Below are positions 1-8,077 of a stretch of DNA of 13,817 nucleotides, piece after piece. Origin of the DNA: CAZQEZ01 sp964592475 (GTDB lineage: Bacteria; Bacteroidota; Bacteroidia; Cytophagales; Cyclobacteriaceae); NCBI GenBank assembly GCA_964592475.1, contig CAZQEZ010000110.1, positions 1 to 13,817 on the forward strand, in the 5' to 3' direction. The notes beneath the pieces are model-generated. The model worked only from the letters and a program-made list of their open reading frames with translations, was not told the DNA's origin and did no database searches. The position numbers and the translations under genes were made by a program. Within the stretch, counting starts at the first letter, position 1. Every line of letters starts with the position of its first letter.

Positions 1-1
1 A

Positions 2-22
2 TATTAGTAAATACTGCTAATA
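2..22 (-). terminator. possible hairpin at the priA stop codon
   Basis: Positions 2-9 can pair with 15-22 (six Watson-Crick pairs, one G-T wobble, one A-T pair) around a 5-base loop. The hairpin overlaps the priA stop codon at 17-19. It is AT-rich and the window ends before any downstream T-run could be seen, so a terminator role is only a guess. Confidence 0.2.
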
Positions 23-2515
23 GGGATCTACATCAAATACGACTTGGATTTTTTTAAATTTTTTTTGCTTTACCAATTCAATGGATTGTTGTTTAATTAT
101 CGTTTTTATTTTTTCAAGATTAACTTTATTTCTTTCCATTTTTATTAATACCTGCATTAGATATTGATTTTTTATTCGATCTATCAAAGGCTCTTCGGGT
201 CCCAATACTCGTTTATATCCTAAATTACTTTTAAGTAAATGAGTAAAATGAGAAGCTGCCTGCTCGCAATTTTCTTTATCTATACTTTTCAAGGTAATTT
301 TTATAAGCCTGACAAAGGGCGGATAATGGTATTTTTCTCTTTCCACAATTTCTCGCCGGTAAAATTCAGCGAAATCATTGGCTACTATGAGATTTAAAAT
401 AGGCTGATCAGTGTTGGCGGTTTGAATAATTACATTGCCGGTTTTTTCCCTGCGCCCTGCTCTGCCGCTTACCTGTGTGGCCAGGTGAAATGTGCGTTCG
501 AAAGACCGGAAGTCTGGAAAATGAAGCATTCTATCGATATCTACAACACTTACAAGACTCACCTGGTCAAAATCTAAGCCTTTGCTCACCATTTGAGTGC
601 CTACTAAAACATCTATTTCTCCTTTTTCAAATTTTTCTAAAATCGTCTGGTAACTATATTTTTTTCGAGTTGTATCCAGGTCCATCCTGTTTACTTTGGC
701 TTCCGGCAGCCTAAGTTTTAAATCTTCTTCCAGCTTTTCTGTACCAAAACCCACGTTTCGCAATTTATTGCTGCCACAAGCTGGGCAACTTGATGGCAAC
801 CTGCGATAAAAACCACAATAGTGACATCGCAGCTCATTGCGGTACATGTGATAAGTTAGGCTTACCGCGCAGTTGTCGCACTTTGGTATCCAGGCACATT
901 CATCGCAAGTAATATGTGGAGCATAGCCCCTGCGATTTTGAAAAACGATACTTTGTTCCTGATTGTTGATATTTTCTTTAATTGCATCTATGGTCAAGCT
1001 GGTAAAATCTCCATGCATGCTTTTCTGTTTACGCTCTTGTCTCACATCAGAAAATATGAAGTTGGGCAATTGTGCACTGCCAAATCTTTTATTCAATTCT
1101 ACTAGCCCATAATGGCCGTTTTTGGCTTGAAAATATGATTCCATTGAAGGTGTAGCTGACCCCAGTAGTACTTTTGCATGGTGCAGTTGGGCCAACACCA
1201 AAGCAGCATCTCTGGCGTGGTAGCGTGGTGAGGGGTCAAATTGTTTGTAAGAGGTTTCATGCTCTTCATCTACTATTATTAGGCCTAAATTATTAAAAGG
1301 TAAAAAAATAGAAGAGCGTACTCCAACTACAAAGGAAAAACGTCCTTCATTGATTCCTTGCCATACTTCTACCCGTTCATTATCTGAAAATCTAGAATGG
1401 TAAATTCCGATTTTATCGCCGAATATTTTTTGTAATCTGCTTACAATTTGAGTAGTAAGTGCTATTTCGGGCAATAAATAAAGCACCTGACTACCACTTG
1501 ACAGTACTTCCTTTATTAATTCTATGTAAATTTCAGTTTTGCCACTGCCTGTGATTCCATGAAGTAAATTAATAGCCGATTTTTGCCAATTTTGATGAAT
1601 TTGGTCTTTAGCTTCTGTTTGCTCAGCAGATAAGTGTATTTCTTTGGCTTCGGTTAAATGCCATTCTTGCAGTCGTGAAACAGTAATTTCAAACTCTTCC
1701 AGTACATTATTTTTGATTAAAGTATTAAGGGATGATTTGCTTATACCCGAATTAGAAAGGTACTGTTTGTCGATTCCGGCTGCATTCAAATTGGCATCTT
1801 TGAACACTGGTACCTCTTGCAAGTATTTTAGAAGTACATCCAGTTGTTTTTGGTTTTTATCTAATTGCTGAAAAAGCTTTTCTAGTTCGTTTTTCTTACT
1901 AAATTTTTCATGTAATCGAACCTTTTTAAGTTTTTTTGGGGTGTATTTTTCTTTAATTTCTTCAAATAAAATGATGGCCTTTTTATCAATAAGTGATTTT
2001 ATTATGGGGTTAAAGTGTTTTAACTCTAATATTTCTTCTATTTCCTGATAGGTCAAAATATTTTCACGGCGAGCAGCATTCAGCAATTCCAATTCACGGT
2101 CAGTTAATTGGTTTAAATTGCCCTCGGTATCAAAATCAGGATTAAATTGTATTTTTGATTCGCTGCTTAATTTTAAGCCGGTAGGCATGGCCACATTCAG
2201 CACCTCTCCAATTGTGCACATGTAGTATTTAGCTATCCAATTAAAAAATTTAAGCTGTATCGTGTTAATTGTTGGTTTTTCGTCCAGTAAATCTTCTATA
2301 AGCTTCGCTGTGTATTCTTTAGGTGGTTTTTCATGCAAATGAGCAATTATTCCGGTTAATATTTTACGTGCACCAAAGGGAACAATCACCCTGCTACCGA
2401 TTTGCACGTATTCATTTAGATCAAGTGGAATTCGATAAGTAAAAAGCTTAGGTATAGGTACCGGAAGCATTACATCAGCAAAAATAGTTTTTCGTTCCTC
2501 TAAGCTTTCTTTCAT
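17..2515 (-). CDS. priA: primosomal protein N' (replication restart helicase PriA)
   Basis: PriA is a 3'-to-5' superfamily 2 DNA helicase that binds abandoned replication forks and starts reassembly of the replisome. The 832-residue product has the whole family layout. An N-terminal 3'-DNA-binding region covers about residues 10-110. The helicase core has Walker A GITGSGKT at 320-327, the Walker B box DEEH at 416-419, GSATPS at 452-457, and QVSGRAGR at 681-688. A zinc-binding insert carries eight cysteines at 537, 540, 546, 549, 564, 567, 577 and 580, as in PriA proteins that coordinate two zinc ions. The ATG at 2515 begins a family-like N-terminus and lies about 16 bases after the start predicted from a strong promoter at 2539-2568. 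No strong Shine-Dalgarno sequence is visible, which is common in Bacteroidota. The gene is complete and appears to be transcribed alone. Identification is near certain. Confidence 0.97.
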   Translation of the reverse strand: MKESLEERKTIFADVMLPVPIPKLFTYRIPLDLNEYVQIGSRVIVPFGARKILTGIIAHLHEKPPKEYTAKLIEDLLDEKPTINTIQLKFFNWIAKYYMCTIGEVLNVAMPTGLKLSSESKIQFNPDFDTEGNLNQLTDRELELLNAARRENILTYQEIEEILELKHFNPIIKSLIDKKAIILFEEIKEKYTPKKLKKVRLHEKFSKKNELEKLFQQLDKNQKQLDVLLKYLQEVPVFKDANLNAAGIDKQYLSNSGISKSSLNTLIKNNVLEEFEITVSRLQEWHLTEAKEIHLSAEQTEAKDQIHQNWQKSAINLLHGITGSGKTEIYIELIKEVLSSGSQVLYLLPEIALTTQIVSRLQKIFGDKIGIYHSRFSDNERVEVWQGINEGRFSFVVGVRSSIFLPFNNLGLIIVDEEHETSYKQFDPSPRYHARDAALVLAQLHHAKVLLGSATPSMESYFQAKNGHYGLVELNKRFGSAQLPNFIFSDVRQERKQKSMHGDFTSLTIDAIKENINNQEQSIVFQNRRGYAPHITCDECAWIPKCDNCAVSLTYHMYRNELRCHYCGFYRRLPSSCPACGSNKLRNVGFGTEKLEEDLKLRLPEAKVNRMDLDTTRKKYSYQTILEKFEKGEIDVLVGTQMVSKGLDFDQVSLVSVVDIDRMLHFPDFRSFERTFHLATQVSGRAGRREKTGNVIIQTANTDQPILNLIVANDFAEFYRREIVEREKYHYPPFVRLIKITLKSIDKENCEQAASHFTHLLKSNLGYKRVLGPEEPLIDRIKNQYLMQVLIKMERNKVNLEKIKTIIKQQSIELVKQKKFKKIQVVFDVDPY

Positions 2516-2538
2516 TATTGTAATAATTGAAGTAATTA

Positions 2539-2568
2539 CAAAATTAACTAATGCTTAGCACCTACAAA
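2539..2568 (-). promoter_or_regulatory. predicted priA promoter (TTTG-N18-TAATTTTG)
   Basis: On the minus strand, TTTG (complement of 2565-2568) is followed after 18 bases by TAATTTTG (complement of 2539-2546). This is an exact match to the Bacteroidota vegetative promoter TTTG-N(17-23)-TAnnTTTG. Transcription would start near 2532, leaving a leader of roughly 16 bases before the priA ATG. The match is seen in the sequence; activity is inferred. Confidence 0.65.
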
Positions 2569-2739
2569 AAAATATTTGATGAGAGTATGACTGAAAGCAA
2601 AGAGATTTTGAATAGAAGCAGATATTACAATTTAAAAAAACTTGTAGACAAGCAGTAAATAAATAAGTTTTGGATTTTAGCTAAGGAAAATGAAAGGTAG
2701 CTTCTTAATTAAAAATAGAAAACAACCAGAAGATATAAG

Positions 2740-2813
2740 TAGCGAGGACGGGAGTTGAACCCGTGACCTCAGGGTTATGAATCCTGCGCTCTAACCAACT
2801 GAGCTACCTCGCC
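2740..2813 (-). tRNA. tRNA-Met (CAT anticodon, probably elongator)
   Basis: The minus strand folds into a full cloverleaf. The acceptor stem is GGCGAGG paired with CCTCGCT (the first pair is G-U), with discriminator A at 2740. The D arm is GCTC/GAGC. The anticodon loop is TTCATAA with anticodon CAT, and the T arm is ACGGG-TTCAACT-CCCGT. CCA is not encoded. The acceptor sequence and the lack of G-C pairs typical of the initiator anticodon stem favour elongator Met over initiator Met or tRNA-Ile2 (CAU). The last anticodon-stem pair (31-39) is an A-C mismatch. No clear terminator follows on the minus strand. Confidence 0.95.
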
Positions 2814-2824
2814 AAATGAGAGTG

Positions 2825-2832
2825 CAAAAGTA
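2825..2832 (-). promoter_or_regulatory. predicted -7 element of the tRNA-Met promoter
   Basis: The complement of 2825-2832 reads TACTTTTG, an exact match to the Bacteroidota -7 element TAnnTTTG, 11 bases before the mature tRNA 5' end. The region where a -33 TTTG should lie is AT-rich without a clear match, so only the -7 element is well supported. Confidence 0.5.
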
Positions 2833-3036
2833 ATATTATTATTTATTATATAAAATTTTTATTGAAGGTTTTTTGAATGATTAATCGATTTACAAGCCAG
2901 AAGTTAACTTTTTTAAGTGCAGGTATCCATACTCATTTAAGATAATGAAAAGTTTTTAAGCTACTCTTTATCCAGGATATTGTTGCTCTGTATCGAAAAG
3001 AATACTATTTTAGAGAAAATTTAAAATAAGGTGGAG

Positions 3037-3423
3037 ATGAGTAAAAGTTTATACGTGATAGAACATGAAATAAATGCCTCGAAAAAGATGCTATATCCTT
3101 ACCTCAACACTGCTAGCGGATTGGCTCAGTGGTTTGCAGATGATGTAAATATAAATGAAGACCATATTTTCACGTTCAATTGGGATAGCGAAAGTTTTCA
3201 AGCAAAAATGACTTCACATAGATTAAATACTTCTGTAAAATTTGAATTTATTGAGGATGATGAGGAAGAGCCTTGGTATATTGAATTTATGATTGAGGAA
3301 AATGAACTTACCCAATCACTTTTTTTAAAGGTTACCGAATATACGGAATTTGAGGACGAAGAAGAGTGGAATGATTTATGGGAAAATCTTTTTCTTAATC
3401 TCAAAGAAACTATTGGCGGATAG
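3037..3423 (+). CDS. START-like domain (SRPBCC superfamily) small acidic protein
   Basis: This 128-residue protein resembles the START-like/SRPBCC proteins common in Bacteroidota, a helix-grip fold that usually encloses a hydrophobic cavity. Supporting features are an N-terminal strand and helix (about 5-25), the motif GLAQWFADDVNI at 28-39, a TFNWD strand near 45-50, and a C-terminal amphipathic helix ending LWENLFLNLKETI. No ligand or partner can be read from the sequence. It is strongly acidic, with two Asp/Glu runs. A GTG two codons upstream (3031) would extend the frame, but it sits inside a good Shine-Dalgarno-like AGGTGGAG that ends directly before ATG 3037, so the ATG is preferred. 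The permease gene follows 47 bases downstream and has its own predicted promoter. The family assignment is fairly secure; the function is unknown. Confidence 0.8.
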   Translation: MSKSLYVIEHEINASKKMLYPYLNTASGLAQWFADDVNINEDHIFTFNWDSESFQAKMTSHRLNTSVKFEFIEDDEEEPWYIEFMIEENELTQSLFLKVTEYTEFEDEEEWNDLWENLFLNLKETIGG

Positions 3424-3446
3424 TCTCTATTTGGCATGATTATGGT

Positions 3447-3454
3447 TAAATTTG
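3447..3454 (+). promoter_or_regulatory. predicted -7 element before the permease gene
   Basis: TAAATTTG matches the Bacteroidota -7 consensus TAnnTTTG exactly. A TTTG lies at 3430-3433 but is only 13 bases away, shorter than the usual 17-23. The expected transcription start (about 3460) falls after the upstream ATG at 3459, which supports translation from the ATG at 3471. Confidence 0.4.
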
Positions 3455-3470
3455 CCGCATGGCGGTAATC

Positions 3471-5417
3471 ATGAAAAAATTAGATAAATTAATCCTTAGC
3501 TCTTTCACAGGGCCGTTTATTCTCACATTTGTAGTGGTGGTTTTTATCTTACTTACCCAAACAATGCTGAAGTATTTTGATGATTTTGTTGGCAAAGACT
3601 TAGGAGTTCAGGTTTTTGCAGAATTAATTTTTTATTTTAGTATTTTTACCACGCCTATTGCTTTACCGCTTGCTATACTACTTTCATCTTTAATGACATT
3701 TGGTAATCTTGGTGAGCATTTTGAACTTTCAGCTATTAAAAGTTCAGGCATTTCGCTGCTACGGACCCTCAAGCCAATGTTTGTTGTTACTATTTTTCTT
3801 GTGGTAATGGCTTTTCTCAATAATAATTACATTGTGCCCAAAGCAAATTTAAAGGCTTACAGTTTGCTTTATGATATAAAAAAGAAAAAGCCAGCATTAG
3901 ATATTAAAGAAGGTGCTTTTTATAGTGGCTTGCAAGGATTAAGTATTAAAGTAAATGAAAAATTTGACAATGGTGAACTTCGTGATATAATTATTTACGA
4001 CCATAGGGAAGGAATGGGCAATAGTAATATTGTATTAGCTGACTCCGGTAGGATGTACACGATTTTTGGTGAGCAATATTTGGTGTTGGAGCTTTTTGAT
4101 GGTAACATGTATAGCGTATCAGATATGCCTAGCCAAAATAGAAGAAGAGTTAATTTCAATGAAATAGAACCCTATAGACGCGACAATTTTGAGACCAGTA
4201 AATTGGTGTTAAGTTTAGCTGAGTTTAATTTTTCAAGAACCAAGGAAGACCTGTTTAAATCAAGTCGCTTAATGAAAAATTTAAAGCAATTGAAGCACGA
4301 TATTGATTCTTTGGCCAGAGATTTATACGATGTCGAATATTTTTATTTTAAAACTATCGAAAGAAACTCATTGCAATGGATGCGTGACAAAGTAAAAGTA
4401 CCTGATTTGTTGGAAAAACAAAGGCAAATTAATGATTCACTGCGCAGACAAGAAAAAGAAAAATATTATGATGAAGAAGAACAAAAAGAAGAGCAAGAAA
4501 GACTGTTACAAAATCAGTCAAAAATAAATAAAAAATTTGATTCTACAGCTATAGAAAAGCAAGATTCAATGGCTAGACCACGAATTGATTCCATTAACAG
4601 AAGACCACGGCAACTTAAAGATAGTAAGCCCTCAAAGGAGAAAATTAAAAGACAATTAAGAAAAGAAGAGTTGCAAAGAAATAAAATTTCTGCTGCTAAA
4701 AAGAAAACTTTTTATGGATCGGTTCAACCACGCACACTGCAAATACCGGATACAATGCCTGCAAGTGTCGATTCTGCTAATAATGCCGATGAAATAGTTG
4801 CTTTAGACTCAATAGTTTCATTAACTGATAGTGTACAGCAAGATACCACTTTCGTTGAACTTAGTGCTGAAGATTCTATTGCCCTGGCACAAGCCAGAAT
4901 TGACACAATATATGCTAAAGTAGATAGCGCATTTGCAGAAACCGAAAACAAAAGTACAATTTTAGCGCAAGCGGTAAGTCAGGCTCGCTTCCTCAAAAGC
5001 ACGCTATCTGCCGAATCTACTAAAATTCGCTCCAGGTTTGAGAATTTGAATAAACATAAAATAGAGCAAAATAAAAAATATGCTCAAGCATTTGCCTGCT
5101 TAGTCTTCTTTTTGATTGGAGCTCCGTTAGGTGCAATTATTAAAAGAGGTGGGCTAGGCATTCCGGTAATTATCTCGATCGTGTTTTTTATTTTTTATTA
5201 TATAATCACCATGACCGGGGAAAAATGGGCAAGACAGGGAGTGGTAGATCCCGCATGGGGGGTGTGGGGAGCTAATTTTATCTTGTTTCCCATAGGACTA
5301 TTCTTTCTAAAGCAAGCAAGAAATGATGCCAGACTGTTTGACGCAGATTTTTATAATGTAGCTTTTAATAAAATAAAGATGTTTATAATTCGTTTTATGG
5401 GTTCACGCGGCAAATAA
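3471..5417 (+). CDS. LptF/LptG (YjgP/YjgQ) family permease with large insert
   Basis: LptF and LptG are the inner-membrane subunits of the Lpt transporter that moves lipopolysaccharide to the outer membrane. The N-terminus MKKLDKLILSSFTGPF is typical of the family. Hydrophobic segments lie at about 8-30, 48-76 and 103-116. A periplasmic beta region covers about 125-240, and three C-terminal membrane segments lie at about 538-557, 562-582 and 598-613. The protein is 648 residues against roughly 360 for E. coli LptF or LptG. The excess is a hydrophilic insert (about 266-526) that begins as charged, coiled-coil-like sequence and becomes rich in Asp-Ser and Asp-Thr pairs. An in-frame ATG at 3459 would add four residues, but the promoter position and family N-terminus favour 3471. 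Whether it acts as LptF or LptG cannot be told from this window. Confidence 0.88.
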   Translation: MKKLDKLILSSFTGPFILTFVVVVFILLTQTMLKYFDDFVGKDLGVQVFAELIFYFSIFTTPIALPLAILLSSLMTFGNLGEHFELSAIKSSGISLLRTLKPMFVVTIFLVVMAFLNNNYIVPKANLKAYSLLYDIKKKKPALDIKEGAFYSGLQGLSIKVNEKFDNGELRDIIIYDHREGMGNSNIVLADSGRMYTIFGEQYLVLELFDGNMYSVSDMPSQNRRRVNFNEIEPYRRDNFETSKLVLSLAEFNFSRTKEDLFKSSRLMKNLKQLKHDIDSLARDLYDVEYFYFKTIERNSLQWMRDKVKVPDLLEKQRQINDSLRRQEKEKYYDEEEQKEEQERLLQNQSKINKKFDSTAIEKQDSMARPRIDSINRRPRQLKDSKPSKEKIKRQLRKEELQRNKISAAKKKTFYGSVQPRTLQIPDTMPASVDSANNADEIVALDSIVSLTDSVQQDTTFVELSAEDSIALAQARIDTIYAKVDSAFAETENKSTILAQAVSQARFLKSTLSAESTKIRSRFENLNKHKIEQNKKYAQAFACLVFFLIGAPLGAIIKRGGLGIPVIISIVFFIFYYIITMTGEKWARQGVVDPAWGVWGANFILFPIGLFFLKQARNDARLFDADFYNVAFNKIKMFIIRFMGSRGK

Positions 5418-5433
5418 AATTATTACCCTTCTG

Positions 5434-5465
5434 TTTGTTTAAAAAACTTACCTTTTATACCTTTG
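5434..5465 (+). promoter_or_regulatory. predicted rpsO promoter (TTTG-N20-TACCTTTG)
   Basis: TTTG at 5434-5437 is followed after 20 bases by TACCTTTG at 5458-5465, an exact match to the Bacteroidota promoter consensus. Transcription would begin near 5471, giving a leader of about 37 bases before the rpsO ATG at 5508. Confidence 0.7.
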
Positions 5466-5507
5466 CACATTAATTTTAAAAGCGGTAAAATAACTAGAAA
5501 TATAAGC

Positions 5508-5783
5508 ATGTACTTAACAAAAGAAAAAAAGCAGGAAATATTTGAGGGACAAGGAATTCAAAAATCAAAAACTGACTCAGGATCTCCTGAATCACAAATC
5601 GCTTTGTTTACCTTTCGAATCAATCATTTAACACAACATTTAAAGCTGAATAAAAAAGATTATTCAACCAGATTGGGATTATTAAAATTAGTAGGTAAAA
5701 GAAGAAGACTACTTGATTACCTGCACAAAAACGATATAGAAAGATATCGTGCAATTATTAGCTATTTGAAATTAAGAAGATAA
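5508..5783 (+). CDS. rpsO: 30S ribosomal protein S15
   Basis: S15 binds 16S rRNA in the central domain of the small subunit and is an early assembly protein. The 91-residue product has the conserved core: SGSPESQIALFTFRINHLTQHL, then DYSTRLGLLKLVGKRRRLLDYL, and ends in a basic tail. The open frame extends back to a TTG at 5463, but that codon lies within the predicted -7 promoter element (5458-5465) and would add 15 residues foreign to S15. The ATG at 5508 gives the normal family length. The gene is followed by a strong hairpin and then by pnp, the same rpsO-pnp order known from E. coli and many other bacteria. Confidence 0.97.
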   Translation: MYLTKEKKQEIFEGQGIQKSKTDSGSPESQIALFTFRINHLTQHLKLNKKDYSTRLGLLKLVGKRRRLLDYLHKNDIERYRAIISYLKLRR

Positions 5784-5786
5784 AAT

Positions 5787-5826
5787 CAGAAACAAAGGGG
5801 TAGCATTACCCCTTTTTAAGTTTCTG
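5787..5826 (+). terminator. hairpin terminator/attenuator between rpsO and pnp
   Basis: AAAGGGGTA (5794-5802) pairs perfectly with TACCCCTTT (5807-5815) around the loop GCAT, with a T-run at 5813-5817. An outer stem, CAGAAAC (5787-5793) with GTTTCTG (5820-5826), adds seven pairs across a four-base bulge. The inner part looks like a rho-independent terminator. The long imperfect stem could also be an RNA processing site between the two genes. Confidence 0.8.
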
Positions 5827-5853
5827 CACCTCTGCTAAACATTTTTTAGTACT

Positions 5854-5861
5854 TACCTTTT
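5854..5861 (+). promoter_or_regulatory. possible pnp promoter -7 element
   Basis: TACCTTTT matches seven of eight positions of TAnnTTTG, 29 bases before the pnp ATG and after the rpsO hairpin. No clear -33 TTTG lies at the expected distance, so support is weak. Confidence 0.25.
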
Positions 5862-5890
5862 ACTTATTATCACACATTAAGAATTTTATC

Positions 5891-8011
5891 ATGCAACCTA
5901 ACGCAATAACAAAAACTATTAAACTAGAAGACGGAAGAGAAATAACAATTGAAACTGGTAAATTGGCAAAGCAAGCTGATGGGTCAGTTGTAGTTCGAAT
6001 GGGAGATACTATGCTTTTAGCAACTGTTGTTTCTCTTAAAGAACATAGAGAAGGAGTTGATTTTTTACCATTATCAGTTGATTATCAAGAAAAATTCGCC
6101 TCGGCTGGTCGGATACCAGGTGGATTCTTAAAACGAGAAGGCCGCCTATCAGATTTTGAAATACTTACCAGCCGCCTGGTTGACAGAGCACTAAGACCTT
6201 TGTTTCCGGAAGATTATCATGCAGAAACACAAATTAATATTATGTTAATGTCTGCAGATGCTCAAAATCTACCCGATGCATTAGCCGCTCTTGCAGCTTC
6301 CTCAGCCTTAGCTGTATCCGACATCCCCTTTAATGGACCCGTTTCTGAGGTAAGAGTAATTAAAATTGGAGATGATATCCACGTCAACCCTAGTCCTGAA
6401 CTAATTGAAAAAGCTGACTTAGAACTAATCGTTGCTGGGTCAATGGAAAATATAGTAATGGTTGAAGGTGAATCAAATGAAGTTTCTGAAGATGACATTC
6501 TTGCAGCTTTAGGTAAAGCACATGATGCCATAAAAGCTCAGTGCCAGGCACAGCTTGATTTAATGGAAGCAGTGGGCACCACTCAAAAAAGAGAATACGA
6601 CCATGAAGTACATGACCCAGAACTAAAAGAAAGATTATATAAAGAACTTTATGATAAAGTGTATGCTGTTGCACAAAAAGGAAACCCAAATAAGCAGGAG
6701 CGAAAAGAAAGTTATACTGCAATAAGGGATGAGTGGATAGAAGCATTGCCGGAAGAACATGAAATTGATCTGGATTTGGTGAAAATTTATTATCATGACA
6801 TTGAAAAAGATGCAATCAGAAATTTGGTGCTTAATGAAAGAAAAAGGCTGGATGGAAGAGCCCTTGATGAAGTAAGACCGATATGGTCGGAGGTAGATTA
6901 CTTGCCAAAAGCCCATGGTTCTGCAATTTTTACCAGAGGAGAAACGCAATCATTAACAACTGTTACTTTAGGCACTAAACTGGATGAGCAAATTATTGAC
7001 CAGGCTATGGTTACCGGTGTAAATAAATTCATTCTTCATTACAATTTCCCCGCGTTTTCTACCGGTGAAGCACGGCCAAACAGAGGTCCGGGTAGAAGGG
7101 AGGTAGGACACGGAAATCTGGCCATGAGAGCACTTAAAATTGTGATGCCTCCACAGGAAGAATCTCCTTATACCATTCGTTTGGTTTCAGATATTCTTGA
7201 ATCTAATGGCTCATCATCCATGGCCACAGTTTGCGCGGGAGTATTAGCTTTGATGGACGCGGGAATTAAAATTAAAGCACCGGTTTCAGGTATTGCCATG
7301 GGTTTAATTACTGATGAAAAATCCGGTAAATACGCGGTTTTATCTGATATTTTAGGTGACGAAGATCACCTGGGTGATATGGACTTTAAAGTAGCAGGAA
7401 CTGATAAAGGCATAACTGCTTGCCAGATGGATATAAAAGTTAAAGGCCTATCATTTGAAATACTTCGTAATGCATTGATGCAGGCTAAAAAGGGCAGGGC
7501 AAGCATTTTAAATAAAATGAATGAAACGCTTGCTGAGCCTAAAGCAGACCTCAAGCCGCATGCACCAAGATCTGTTTCTATTGTAATTGATAAAGATTTG
7601 ATTGGAGCAGTAATTGGTCCTGGTGGAAAGGTAGTTCAGGATATTCAGAAAGAGTCTGGTGCCACGGTTGTGATAGAAGAAGTAGAAAAAAATGGAATTG
7701 TTAAAATATTTGCTGTTGATGCAGCGGCACTTAATAAAGCTGTTTCTCGAGTGAAGGCTATTGTAGCAGTTCCGGTTATTGGTGAAGTTTATGAGGGTAA
7801 AGTTAAATCGATAATGCCTTTCGGTGCTTTTGTAGAGTTTATGCCGGGCAAAGAAGGGCTCTTGCATATTAGTGAAATTAAATGGGAAAGACTGGAAAAA
7901 ATGGAAGGTGTATTAGAATCCGGAGAAGAAATTCAAGTTAAACTAATTGATATAGATAAGAAAACAGGCAAATTCAGATTATCCAGAAAAGTTTTATTAC
8001 CAAAAGCTTAG
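5891..8011 (+). CDS. pnp: polyribonucleotide nucleotidyltransferase (PNPase)
   Basis: PNPase degrades RNA from the 3' end by phosphorolysis, releasing nucleoside diphosphates, and can run in reverse to add tails. It works as a cytoplasmic trimer. The 706-residue product has the full layout: a first RNase PH domain (about 10-145), a helical linker (about 155-290), a second, catalytic RNase PH domain (about 315-545), a KH domain (about 560-620, with GPGG at 576-579), and an S1 domain (about 630-702). Catalytic-region motifs are present: SNGSSSM at 438-444 and DILGDEDHLGDMDF at 486-499, with the acidic residues D486, D492 and related positions intact. The start at 5891 gives the normal family N-terminus. 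It follows rpsO after 107 bases containing a hairpin, so transcription may combine readthrough and a weak local promoter. Nothing is missing or truncated. Confidence 0.98.
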   Translation: MQPNAITKTIKLEDGREITIETGKLAKQADGSVVVRMGDTMLLATVVSLKEHREGVDFLPLSVDYQEKFASAGRIPGGFLKREGRLSDFEILTSRLVDRALRPLFPEDYHAETQINIMLMSADAQNLPDALAALAASSALAVSDIPFNGPVSEVRVIKIGDDIHVNPSPELIEKADLELIVAGSMENIVMVEGESNEVSEDDILAALGKAHDAIKAQCQAQLDLMEAVGTTQKREYDHEVHDPELKERLYKELYDKVYAVAQKGNPNKQERKESYTAIRDEWIEALPEEHEIDLDLVKIYYHDIEKDAIRNLVLNERKRLDGRALDEVRPIWSEVDYLPKAHGSAIFTRGETQSLTTVTLGTKLDEQIIDQAMVTGVNKFILHYNFPAFSTGEARPNRGPGRREVGHGNLAMRALKIVMPPQEESPYTIRLVSDILESNGSSSMATVCAGVLALMDAGIKIKAPVSGIAMGLITDEKSGKYAVLSDILGDEDHLGDMDFKVAGTDKGITACQMDIKVKGLSFEILRNALMQAKKGRASILNKMNETLAEPKADLKPHAPRSVSIVIDKDLIGAVIGPGGKVVQDIQKESGATVVIEEVEKNGIVKIFAVDAAALNKAVSRVKAIVAVPVIGEVYEGKVKSIMPFGAFVEFMPGKEGLLHISEIKWERLEKMEGVLESGEEIQVKLIDIDKKTGKFRLSRKVLLPKA

Positions 8012-8077
8012 AAAAATCCTTAAAAACAGTAAAAATATAAGATAAAATATACTAATTTTAGCATCCGTCTTGAGTAG

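Noticed and set aside
3031..3036. GTG start for the START-like protein
   Set aside because: The GTG is part of an AGGTGGAG Shine-Dalgarno-like sequence directly before ATG 3037.
5463..5507. TTG start giving a 106-residue S15
   Set aside because: The TTG lies inside a perfect -7 promoter element and the extra residues do not fit S15; ATG 5508 gives the normal length.
6390..6949. Overlapping minus-strand open frames of 104 and 141 codons inside pnp
   Set aside because: They lie opposite a fully conserved PNPase gene, and their translations are hydrophobic or low-complexity with no recognisable domain; they are shadows of the pnp reading frame.
7508..7867. Minus-strand 119-codon frame opposite the KH and S1 domains of pnp
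   Set aside because: The translation is rich in Asn, Tyr and Arg from reverse reading of AT-rich codons, and the plus strand is clearly coding.
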